From NCBI GenBank assembly GCA_016191305.1, contig JACPOX010000211.1, positions 1-10,476 of the forward strand: a DNA stretch of 10,476 nt, in the 5' to 3' direction. The notes under the pieces were generated by a model. The model did no database searches and was not told where the DNA came from. It saw nothing but the letters and a program-made list of their open reading frames with translations. A program made the translations under genes and the position numbers. Source of the stretch: Legionella longbeachae (GTDB lineage: Bacteria; Pseudomonadota; Gammaproteobacteria; Legionellales; Legionellaceae). The first letter of the stretch is position 1. Every line of letters begins with the position of its first letter. Below are positions 1-6,502 of this stretch, one piece after another.

Positions 1-775
1 CTTTGGCGTTAAATTGTTTCCAATCAAAACTGTTTTGGAACTCTTCCTGACCTAACATACGATAAAATACAGATATCATTTTATGATCTGGAAAAAGTCC
101 ATTTTCTGCTAGTTTAGGATATGTCTTGGCTAGACTAAGTTTGAGTTGCTGGAAGTCATGATTATTGGGGAAAAATTTCTTGATATTGTTTTTTATATAT
201 TGCCCCAACAAGTAGCATTGAACACGATGAGCTAGTGGGCCATGTTGAGGTGGTGCGCCATCATCATATAATGGATGGCCCCCTTCAATTATTTTTAAAA
301 ATTTTTCTGCTGAGATTACACCGTCTTCTTTTTTTATAGTGACACATTCTGCAAAACCAGCTTCATGTTCAAAATCATCTAATATTTTTTTAAACGCTGT
401 ATCTAAAGGTTCCGTGGTATTTTGATCTAGGTTCTCTATTTCGGTTATAAGTTTTACTTTTAGATTGAATATTTCATTTATAATGTCTTTATTTTTTTCA
501 CAATCCAAAAATTCAAATCCAGCACGAACAAAAGCATTCCAGTCTTTTTTATATGCAGAATTACCTTTTATTGTAGGCATAATTCTGTAAACTGTATAAA
601 ATGAGGTATCATTTTTTTCATCTTCTAATTCTTTTTTAGCCTTTGCCTTGCTATAAGAAAAATAGTTATCTCTCAAATTTTGAATTAAAATGGATGTTTG
701 CTTGGCTTCGGTCAATGATGCACGATAAGAATTAACTTCTATATTTAGACCATTTATTAGCCGGGAATACGTCAT
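1..775 (-). CDS. Orphan protein, N-terminal 258 residues (continues past left edge)
   Basis: This is an open reading frame with no stop from the ATG at 775 to the window edge, so the C-terminus is missing. I do not recognise the family. The start is supported by an AAGGA-type ribosome binding site about 7 bases upstream and by a promoter candidate at 809-837. The visible part is soluble-looking and strongly charged. Residues 18-60 are predicted helical and rich in K, E and D. The most distinctive segment is near residues 165-184, with GGHPLYDDG followed by PPQHGPLAHR, which could be a conserved core. I see no signal peptide, membrane segment or catalytic signature. It is divergently oriented from another orphan at 1259. 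A Legionella-type secreted effector is possible from style and context, but that is inference only. Confidence 0.75.
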   Translation of the reverse strand, partial: MTYSRLINGLNIEVNSYRASLTEAKQTSILIQNLRDNYFSYSKAKAKKELEDEKNDTSFYTVYRIMPTIKGNSAYKKDWNAFVRAGFEFLDCEKNKDIINEIFNLKVKLITEIENLDQNTTEPLDTAFKKILDDFEHEAGFAECVTIKKEDGVISAEKFLKIIEGGHPLYDDGAPPQHGPLAHRVQCYLLGQYIKNNIKKFFPNNHDFQQLKLSLAKTYPKLAENGLFPDHKMISVFYRMLGQEEFQNSFDWKQFNAK

Positions 776-808
776 GCGCTGTTCCTTCTTAAATCATAAT
801 TCGCCTAA

Positions 809-837
809 ATTGTACCATAAATAAGTCAAGGGGTCAT
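809..837 (-). promoter_or_regulatory. Candidate extended -10 promoter for the left-edge orphan gene
   Basis: Read on the minus strand, TACAAT (809-814) is preceded by TGG, which fits an extended -10 element. A weak -35, ATGACC (832-837), lies 17 bases further upstream. The predicted transcription start would leave a leader of about 25-30 bases before the ATG at 775. This is sequence inspection only. Confidence 0.4.
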
Positions 838-852
838 TAACTTATCCTGCCG

Positions 853-946
853 CACTTTATATGGACAAGGTGACTGCATCTAAATTTCTATAAAATCATT
901 AATTTGTATGATTTTTAAAGCTATATTTGCCACTTTAAGTGGAAAA
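853..946 (+). repeat. Imperfect 16-base direct repeat in the orphan intergenic region
   Basis: CACTTTATATGGACAA (853-868) and CACTTTAAGTGGAAAA (931-946) match at 13 of 16 positions and lie in the same orientation 78 bases apart. Repeats built around a CACTTT(A/G)AGTGG core occur in the terminal regions of some IS21-family elements, as I recall. This pair could therefore be a relic of an insertion sequence end. No transposase gene is present nearby, so the origin is uncertain. Confidence 0.3.
892..915. repeat. 8-bp perfect inverted repeat
   Basis: AAAATCAT (892-899) and ATGATTTT (908-915) are perfect reverse complements separated by 8 bases. The arms are AT-rich, so this is weak as a terminator. 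It could be an operator or chance in AT-rich DNA. It lies between the two members of the imperfect direct repeat. Confidence 0.4.
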
Positions 947-953
947 TAGCAGT

Positions 954-1176
954 ATGAACGGTGTATTTGAAGAAATTTTTCTGAAATTCCAGACGTCTAT
1001 GGATTTATGTTGAGTTGGGTGCGAAGAAGCAGTGACTGACATGTTCTTAAGCAAAATACATCCGCGTAATCTGTTTTTTGTGGTTGTTGAACAACTACGC
1101 CAAAATAGATAGAGCTATGACCGTATTGCAAAAACCATCATCGATAAATTTCAGAAGTTAAGAACAATTGTACTGT
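954..1176 (+). pseudogene. Possible decayed reading frame, unidentified
   Basis: The stretch 776-1258 holds no intact gene. One frame from the ATG at 954 stays readable to about 1176 apart from stops at 1011 (TGA) and 1065 (TAG). It reads MNGVFEEIFLKFQ, then GCEEAVTDMFLSKIHPRN, then SYDRIAKTIIDKFQKLR. The composition resembles real protein more than random AT-rich sequence, and the last part recalls the ends of transposases. I cannot assign it to a family. It may be a remnant of a mobile element or simply chance. Confidence 0.2.
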
Positions 1177-1190
1177 AAAGTTAATGTAAA
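1175..1190 (+). promoter_or_regulatory. Candidate CpxR-binding site (GTAAA-N6-GTAAA)
   Basis: GTAAA at 1175-1179 and GTAAA at 1186-1190 are separated by exactly six bases, a perfect match to the CpxR tandem consensus known from enterobacteria and from Legionella, where CpxR controls several icm/dot and effector genes. The site ends 37 bases before the candidate -10 at 1228, so it would sit just upstream of the polymerase. That position suits an activator of the gene at 1259. Binding itself is inference. Confidence 0.5.
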
Positions 1191-1202
1191 TGATCAATCA
1201 AA

Positions 1203-1233
1203 TTGGTAGATATATTATCATTTATGGTAAAAT
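1203..1233 (+). promoter_or_regulatory. Candidate promoter for the 182-residue orphan
   Basis: TAAAAT (1228-1233) is preceded by TGG, an extended -10 arrangement. A possible -35, TTGGTA (1203-1208), lies 19 bases upstream, longer than ideal, so the promoter may depend on the extended -10 and on an activator bound at 1175-1190. The predicted start is near 1240, leaving a leader of about 20 bases. Confidence 0.4.
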
Positions 1234-1258
1234 TCAACCCATCTATTTGGAGGATAAA

Positions 1259-1807
1259 ATGTCTACAACACTTGAAGAATTAAAAAAAATTATTAGTGAA
1301 CAAGAAGCTGCTTTACTCATAAAAGCAAAACAACAGCAATTGAATCTTATGGAGCAACAAGCATTTGAAAAGCTTCAAATGCGGTTAATTGATGATGAAG
1401 GAATAGAAGAACTTCCTTCAGTAGACATATTACATAAAATACATAAACAACCTAATCCGTTTGAAATTCAAACAGCAAGAGATAAGTCAATTCAGATGCT
1501 ATTTGCAAATTTTGCAAGAGAATTTGGTAAGGAAAATATACATAATAACAGTCTAGCTTTCATAGATGATGATGATGAGAATTCAAAAGCAAATACATTT
1601 TTTCAAAGCCAATCAAATCAAGGTTATGCATTCTTATTTAAACAGGTTGACAGTGACAATTACTCTTTTTCTAACGGCAAAGGTCAATATAAAATGGGGA
1701 CTAAAGCAGATATTATTTTCTATTGTAAGCAGAACTTAATTGAACTACCTCAATCATTTAAGGAAAAGACTAACGAATCCCGTGAAATTTTATCCTCCAG
1801 TATCTAA
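1259..1807 (+). CDS. Orphan 182-residue protein, candidate CpxR-regulated gene
   Basis: The ATG at 1259 is chosen over the upstream ATG at 1190 because GGAGG (1249-1253) sits 5 bases before it; the earlier start would overlap the promoter. I do not recognise the family. Residues 1-45 form a probable coiled coil rich in L, E, K and Q. Residues 72-92 look like an amphipathic helix. An acidic run of four D lies at 103-106. Residues 118-155 contain alternating aromatic and glycine residues (SNQGYAFLF, FSNGKGQYKMG). The C-terminus is polar, with E, S and K in the last 16 residues, a composition common in Legionella Dot/Icm substrates. No signal peptide or membrane segment is seen. The gene stands alone between a divergent orphan and a strong terminator hairpin. 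Secretion or effector function is inference. Confidence 0.8.
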   Translation: MSTTLEELKKIISEQEAALLIKAKQQQLNLMEQQAFEKLQMRLIDDEGIEELPSVDILHKIHKQPNPFEIQTARDKSIQMLFANFAREFGKENIHNNSLAFIDDDDENSKANTFFQSQSNQGYAFLFKQVDSDNYSFSNGKGQYKMGTKADIIFYCKQNLIELPQSFKEKTNESREILSSSI

Positions 1808-1809
1808 GG

Positions 1810-1853
1810 TTTATAGAAACCTGCTCTTTATTAAAAGAGTAGGTTTCTATAAA
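1810..1853. terminator. 20-bp hairpin between convergent units, likely bidirectional terminator
   Basis: Bases 1810-1822 pair perfectly with 1841-1853 (13 bp). The stem then continues through one G-T wobble (1823/1840) and six more pairs to a four-base loop ATTA (1830-1833). It starts 2 bases after the orphan's stop codon and ends 2 bases before the stop codon of the E2 gene. A T-rich tract (1854-1866) follows on the plus strand. The minus-strand side has no clear T run, so termination there may be weaker. Confidence 0.8.
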
Positions 1854-1855
1854 TA

Positions 1856-2971
1856 CTATTCTTTCTGTAATGATTCCATAACAGCTCCTAAGAAGCGAGT
1901 AGCTTCTCCTCCTGTAACTGCTCTATGATCAAAACTAAGTGAGAGTGGGAGTATGTTATGAGCTTCAATTGTTCCTTGAGCATTAACAACTACTCCTTGA
2001 TAAAGTCTGCCTACCGCTAAGATAGAAACCATAGGTGGAACAATAATAGGGCTTGCAAAGCGACCGGCAAATTTACCAAAGTTGGAAAGAGTGATGGTTG
2101 CACCTTTCAGTTTGTCTGCTGTGATCTCACGATTGCTAACGGATTTTTTAAAATCATTGATCATTTTTCGTAGTTCAATATCCGAAAGTGTGCCTACATC
2201 GTGGATAACTGGTACAAATAAACCTTCGTCATTATCCATAGCCAAACCAAGATGTACCTGCTCAAAACATTGGCGCGCGCTATGTTTTGCGTCAAACCAT
2301 GCATTTAATGCGGGTTCAGTTTTGGCGGCATGAATCAATGCTCGGATTAATCGAACAGTAATATCCGTTCCGGGTTTCCATGCAGTGATATCTGCCTCAT
2401 CAAAGATGCTAACAGGAACAATTTCTGCATGAGATTGAACCATGCTATTGAGCATGGCGCGTCTTACACCGCGTAACGGCTCAAAACCTGTAGGAACTTG
2501 TGAATTTTTATCCGCTTGCGCTTGAACATCCTCTCGTGTTATGACGCCGAATTCCCCTGTTCCTTTAAGCACAGAAAGATCAACAGCTAATTTTTTAGCA
2601 AGTAATTTCACTGCAGGAGTTGTCTTGATACGATTTGTAGCCGATTGTTGCACTCCTATAGTAAAGGTATCTTCAGTGATTTCACTGCTCTCCTCCAAGT
2701 TACCTACTACGGTTCCTTTATCTGCTGGTTTGTCACTTGTTGATGCAAAAGCAACTAAGGGTTCACCTGTTTTAATTACATCTCCGGGTTTGCCATATAA
2801 TTTACTTATTTTTCCAGTTTGAGGACAGGGGACATCAACTACTGCTTTGGCAGTTTCCATCGAAACCAAAGGTTGATCCGCTATTACTGCGTCTCCTTCC
2901 TTGACAAACCATTCATGAATTTCTGCATCTGGTAGACCTTCACCTAAATCAGGTAGATTGAAAATATTCAT
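1856..2971 (-). CDS. pdhC: 2-oxo acid dehydrogenase E2, dihydrolipoamide acyltransferase (probably pyruvate type)
   Basis: This is the 371-residue E2 core, which takes the acyl group from E1 on a lipoyl arm and transfers it to CoA. Residues 1-77 are a single lipoyl domain, with the lipoylated lysine in METAKA (K42). A linker follows, then a peripheral-subunit-binding domain at about 117-150 (TTPAVKLLAKKL to GVITREDV). The catalytic domain runs from about 165 to 371. Its active-site motif reads DHRAVTGG (H349, T353, G354), with threonine where the classic HxxxDG has aspartate; I recall this variant in a subgroup of bacterial E2 proteins. The start lies 2 bases after the E1beta stop, with GGAG inside the end of E1beta. 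No E3 gene is present. The pyruvate assignment is likely, but branched-chain or acetoin-type complexes are alternatives. Confidence 0.9.
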   Translation of the reverse strand: MNIFNLPDLGEGLPDAEIHEWFVKEGDAVIADQPLVSMETAKAVVDVPCPQTGKISKLYGKPGDVIKTGEPLVAFASTSDKPADKGTVVGNLEESSEITEDTFTIGVQQSATNRIKTTPAVKLLAKKLAVDLSVLKGTGEFGVITREDVQAQADKNSQVPTGFEPLRGVRRAMLNSMVQSHAEIVPVSIFDEADITAWKPGTDITVRLIRALIHAAKTEPALNAWFDAKHSARQCFEQVHLGLAMDNDEGLFVPVIHDVGTLSDIELRKMINDFKKSVSNREITADKLKGATITLSNFGKFAGRFASPIIVPPMVSILAVGRLYQGVVVNAQGTIEAHNILPLSLSFDHRAVTGGEATRFLGAVMESLQKE

Positions 2972-2973
2972 TA

Positions 2974-3948
2974 TTACTCCATTATGCTCAAAACACTGTT
3001 TTTAATTCGTGCAACACTAGGTATGTATTGTTTTTCCAGCTGGAAATAGGGCATTACTGTATCATATCCGGTTACTCTTTGAACTGGAGCCATTAAATCA
3101 GTCATTGAGTTTTCCATAATCAATGCTGAAATCTCAGCGCCAACACCACAAGTTTTGGCTCCTTCATGAACAATCACACAACGTCCAGTTTTTTCAACTG
3201 AAGCCAGAATAGTTTCGATATCTAGTGGTTTGATTGTTGCAACATCAATGAGTTCACATGAAATACCTTCATAACCTAATTGTTTCGCTGCTTGTTGAGT
3301 TTCATGTAAACTTGCTCCCCAACTGATTAAAGTAACGTCTTCGCCTTGTTGCAAAGTAAAACATTTGCCTAATGGAAGTGCTACGCCATCATCTTCTACC
3401 GGTTGTTTCACTAATCTATAAATTCGTTTGGGTTCTAGAAAAATTACTGGATCAGGATTACGTAATGCCGCCAAGAGAAGACCATACGCACGTCGCGGTG
3501 ATGATGGAATTACAACTTGTAATCCAGGTATATGGGCAAATAATGCTTCCGTACTTTCAGAATGATGTTCTGGAGCCCTGATTCCACCTCCAAAAGGAGC
3601 ACGAAAAACAAGAGGACAATTTAAGCGTCCTCGGGTTCGGTTACGCATACGTGCCGCATGAGAAATAATTTGGTTCATGGCTGGATAAATAAACCCCATG
3701 AATTGAAATTCTGCTACTGGTTTGAGACCCTGTATTGACATACCGATAGCTAAACCAGCAATCATAGACTCTGCCAAAGGTGTATCAAAAACTCTTTTTT
3801 CTCCAAAACGTTCTTGTAAGCCTGCTGTCGCACGAAACACCCCACCGTTTTTACCTACATCTTCTCCAAAAACGACCACGTTTTCATCGTGAGCTAATTC
3901 GTAAGCTAAGGCCTGAGTTACAGCCTCAATTAAAGTAATATCAGGCAT
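2974..3948 (-). CDS. pdhB: 2-oxo acid (pyruvate) dehydrogenase E1 component, beta subunit
   Basis: With the alpha subunit this forms the alpha2beta2 thiamine-diphosphate E1 that decarboxylates a 2-oxo acid and acylates the lipoyl arm of E2. At 324 residues it is full length. Residues 1-180 are the pyrimidine-binding domain, with VVVFGEDVG (25-32), the cofactor-activating glutamate in TPLAE (E60) and the APEHHSES active-site segment (125-132). The transketolase C-terminal domain covers about 195-315 (DVATIKPLD, 235-243; VTGYDTVMP, 292-300). A strong GGAGGA site lies 8 bases before the ATG. The ancestral end of the alpha gene overlaps this start by 8 bases, so translation was probably coupled. 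The beta gene looks intact although its partner is broken. Branched-chain 2-oxo acid dehydrogenase is the main alternative identity. Confidence 0.92.
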   Translation of the reverse strand: MPDITLIEAVTQALAYELAHDENVVVFGEDVGKNGGVFRATAGLQERFGEKRVFDTPLAESMIAGLAIGMSIQGLKPVAEFQFMGFIYPAMNQIISHAARMRNRTRGRLNCPLVFRAPFGGGIRAPEHHSESTEALFAHIPGLQVVIPSSPRRAYGLLLAALRNPDPVIFLEPKRIYRLVKQPVEDDGVALPLGKCFTLQQGEDVTLISWGASLHETQQAAKQLGYEGISCELIDVATIKPLDIETILASVEKTGRCVIVHEGAKTCGVGAEISALIMENSMTDLMAPVQRVTGYDTVMPYFQLEKQYIPSVARIKNSVLSIME

Positions 3949-4635
3949 GAGTTGCTTCCTCCATAGCGATTGCGCGTTGCTCTATCAAATATTCAGGCAG
4001 CTCCGCATAATGATAATCAAAAATGCTACTGATGGGTTGCGGTGTTGTACTCAGATATTCTGGTTGTTATTAACCACAAAAACCACTGGTAAATTCCACG
4101 TTCCCGCTACATTCATTGCCTCATAAAAATCACCCTCTGATGTTCCTCCTTCTCCAAGACAAACTACAGCAACACGTGGCTGATTTCTGTATTGAAAAGC
4201 AAAGGCTACGCCTGCAGCATGCAAACATTGCGATGCGATAGGAACGCAAATGGGTAAGTCTTCAGCATTAGCAGAAAACTGACTTCCTCGTTCGTCACCA
4301 CCCCAGAAAGCAAGGATTTCAGACATTTTAACACCGCGTTGCAACTGAGCAGCATAATCACGGTAATAGGGAACAAACACGTCTTCAGGACGCATCGCAT
4401 GACCAATAGCTGCAGAAATTGCTTCCTGGCCATTAATCGGTGCATAAGTTCCCATAATGCCTGTTCTTTGTAAAGCAATTGCTTTTTTATCAAAAGTGCG
4501 TGTAAGAACCATTATTTTATATAGCTCTTTTAGCGCGGAATGATCTTTGGCAAAAGTTGGTAGCTGACCTACCAACTTACCTTGTTCATTCAAATATTGT
4601 GTATATGTAATATCAAATTGAGCAACTGTTGCCAT
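3941..4635 (-). pseudogene. pdhA: 2-oxo acid (pyruvate) dehydrogenase E1 alpha subunit, disrupted by internal deletion and frame change
   Basis: The start is the ATG at 4635, with AAGGAG 6 bases upstream; an upstream ATG at 4677 in the same frame lacks this support. The first 192 codons read as a normal E1alpha: TRTFDKK, MGTYAPINGQEA, YYRDYAAQ, WGGDERG, the thiamine-diphosphate motif GEGGTSEGDF (aspartate of the usual GDG is glutamate, E162) and VVNNNQ (189-192). The frame then stops at TGA 4051-4053. In another frame, from 4060, 39 codons give the expected E1alpha C-terminus (FDYHYAELPEYLIEQR), ending at TGA 3941-3943. About 230 residues remain against roughly 350-370 in the family, so about 120-130 are missing. 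The lost part normally follows NNNQ(W) and includes the phosphorylation-loop and subunit-contact region. Catalytic function is very unlikely. Confidence 0.88.
3957..3962 (-). promoter_or_regulatory. Strong ribosome binding site for E1beta
   Basis: GGAGGA on the minus strand lies 8 bases before the E1beta ATG and inside the old E1alpha C-terminus. It explains how E1beta could still be translated although ribosomes from E1alpha now stop about 100 bases earlier. Confidence 0.7.
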
Positions 4636-4716
4636 ACAAGGCTCCTTGTCAATAAAACGTTTGCATAGCATACTCACAAATTAATTTAAAAACCAGTATC
4701 TTCAGGTAGAATGGGC

Positions 4717-4738
4717 GTAGTTTAAAGCGATAAACTAC
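4717..4738. repeat. 8-bp perfect inverted repeat between the divergent pdhA and pabB genes
   Basis: GTAGTTTA (4717-4724) and TAAACTAC (4731-4738) are exact reverse complements separated by six bases. They sit in the 130-base region between the two divergent genes, 27 bases before the pabB ATG. The symmetry suits a dimeric regulator or an RNA hairpin in the pabB leader. No T run follows, so a terminator is unlikely. The regulator is unknown. Confidence 0.45.
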
Positions 4739-4765
4739 CAGAATATATTTATTAGATAGTAATTA

Positions 4766-5991
4766 ATGAGGAATATTTTGAGTCAATCTAGATCGATGCT
4801 ATTGAATTATGCTACTTCGCTACAAGAAAAATATCAAAAATTAAGTCATTTGCCAGGCTTTGTACTTCTTGAAAGTACAGATCGCTTACGTGGTCGTTAT
4901 GATATTGTTAGTGCATATCCTTACGAATCGATTAAAATTTATCCAGACGATCCTGATCTATCTCAGTCATTAAAGAAAGTAAGTACTTGTTTATCTATCC
5001 AACCTTCAGTTAGCAATCTCCCATTCCAAGGCGGTGCAATAGGTTATATTTCATATGACCTGGGTGCTAGACTATTGGGAATCAATTCATGCATCCAACC
5101 AGAATTACTAAACATGCCTTTATTGGACCTCGGGCTGTATGATTGGGCAATCATTGTAGATCATCATCAAGAAACAGTTATTTTATTTGTTGCGAATACT
5201 CACCCTTCAACTCCACAAATTGTGGACGAAATATTGAACTTGTGGAACACTCCAATATCCACGCCTTATGATGCATTACTCAAAAGTGATTTTAAGCCTT
5301 TAATTACTCATCAAAGCTATACTGAGGCGTTTTCTTCTATTTATCAATCTTTAAAGGAGGGACGCAGCTATCAAGTAAATCTTACTCAACCTTTTCATGC
5401 AATTTATGAGGGCGATAGTTGGCAGATGGGAAATTATTCACGTCCCCCATAAAAGGGACAATCAAACGTTCTTGTGATCCCAATGAAGACAGGCAATTAA
5501 AACATGACTTATTTTCTTGTGAAAAAAACAGAGCAGAAAATGTAATGATAGTTGATTTGTTGAGAAATGATTTAGGTAAAATTGCGTATCCAGGATCGGT
5601 AAAAGTAACCAATTTATGTGAAGTCCAGAGCTATAATTCAGTACACCATTTAGTGAGCACAATAGAAGCTCAATGTTTATCAACCATCCATCCGGTTGAT
5701 GCTTTTATGTCCTGTTTTCCAGGAGGCTCCATTACAGGAGCCCCTAAAATTGAATCCATGCGGATTATTCATGAACAAGAACCTTATGCACGAGGAATTT
5801 ATTGCGGATCTATTGGCTATTTTTCGCGCCACGGACGTTTTGATACAAATATAGCTATTCGTACGGTGACAGCTAAAGATAATATTTTACATTTAGCTGC
5901 TGGTGGTGGCATAGTTATTGATTCAAATTGTGAAGATGAATACCGTGAATGTTTCATTAAAATAGCAGCGATTATTAATGGCCTTAAATGA
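4766..5991 (+). pseudogene. pabB: Aminodeoxychorismate synthase component I, disrupted by internal deletion and frame change
   Basis: PabB converts chorismate plus ammonia from PabA to 4-amino-4-deoxychorismate for folate synthesis. The N-terminal part (LLESTDRLRGRYD; LPFQGGAIGYISYDLG; SYQVNLTQPF) reads in frame to WQ (219-220), then a foreign tail and TAA at 5450. The chorismate-binding part reads in a second frame from about 5422 to 5991: PIKGT, AENVMIVDLLRNDLGK, VHHLVSTIEA, FPGGSITGAPK and AAGGGIV. Between them the family normally has about 35-45 residues including the SPERF-type motif, which are absent in all frames here. The lesion is thus a deletion, not a simple slip. The ATG at 4766 has a weak site; a TTG at 4778 has GAGGA 5 bases upstream and may be the true start. 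The 3' end overlaps the Nudix gene by 14 bases. TrpE-type synthase is less likely than PabB. Confidence 0.85.
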
Positions 5992-6481
5992 ATTGAAAAA
6001 AAAGTCGATAGTGAATTCTGCAGTTGTTGTTCTTTATGAACAATTGTCTGATTCATTAATTTTGACACGACGATGTAAACATCTTCGCTCTCATCCAGGG
6101 GAAATTTGTTTCCCAGGAGGGATGTGGGAAGAAGGAGATGACAATCTGTATGCTACGGCTTTAAGAGAACTAAATGAAGAATTAGGTATTAGTGCCGACA
6201 GATTGACCTTAATCAAAGAATTAAAAATTGAAAAAACGTTATTAGGCAACATAATTTATCCATGGTTTGTACATATTGAATCAGTAAATCCATACCAATT
6301 AAATATTGCCGAAGTAGAGCGTGTAATTTCCATTCCTATGCCACTAGTTCAAGATCCTCAAAATTATAGAGATTTGCAAGTTGAGAGAGATGGTCGCTCA
6401 TTTATAATTTGTGAGTTTACAGGGAATAAAGATGGAGTTTGGGGGGCTACAGCTCGAATAATGAAACAGTTAATAAAGTAG
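5978..6481 (+). CDS. Nudix hydrolase of the CoA pyrophosphatase (NudL-like) group
   Basis: This 167-residue protein probably splits a nucleoside diphosphate linked to a second moiety, most likely CoA to phosphopantetheine and adenosine 3',5'-bisphosphate. The CoA-Nudix signature is visible at 29-48: LTRR, then R37, G41 and FPGG (45-48), with cysteine at the position usually held by S or A. The Nudix helix gives RELNEELGI (63-71), with E64, E67 and E68 as probable metal ligands. The box is not perfect: the glutamate usually eight residues before R63 is D55. The C-terminal VWGATARIMKQL (154-165) matches the closing segment typical of the NudL group. Its ATG lies within the last codons of pabB, suggesting cotranscription and coupled translation. 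No good ribosome binding site is seen at this start. Confidence 0.85.
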   Translation: MALNELKKKSIVNSAVVVLYEQLSDSLILTRRCKHLRSHPGEICFPGGMWEEGDDNLYATALRELNEELGISADRLTLIKELKIEKTLLGNIIYPWFVHIESVNPYQLNIAEVERVISIPMPLVQDPQNYRDLQVERDGRSFIICEFTGNKDGVWGATARIMKQLIK

Positions 6482-6502
6482 CCCCTATTTTGTATTTACA
6501 GG

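Noticed and set aside
1259..1395. H-NS-like nucleoid protein suggested by the N-terminal coiled coil
   Set aside because: The C-terminal DNA-binding signature of H-NS (a WxGxGRxP-type motif) is absent; the coiled coil alone is not specific.
2082..2822. Open plus-strand frames inside the E2 gene
   Set aside because: They run antisense to a well-supported E2 with conserved domains, lack ribosome binding sites and show no recognisable protein features.
4051..4053. TGA in E1alpha as selenocysteine or read-through
   Set aside because: The frame after TGA does not continue the family; the homologous C-terminus is in another frame and a large block is missing.
5411..5452. Programmed frameshift joining the two pabB halves
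   Set aside because: A frameshift would not restore the missing family segment, and no slippery sequence with a following structure is visible at the join.
6482..6502. Terminator between the convergent Nudix and fadD genes
   Set aside because: Only a 4-bp arm (GTTA/TAAC) is visible nearby, with no stable stem.
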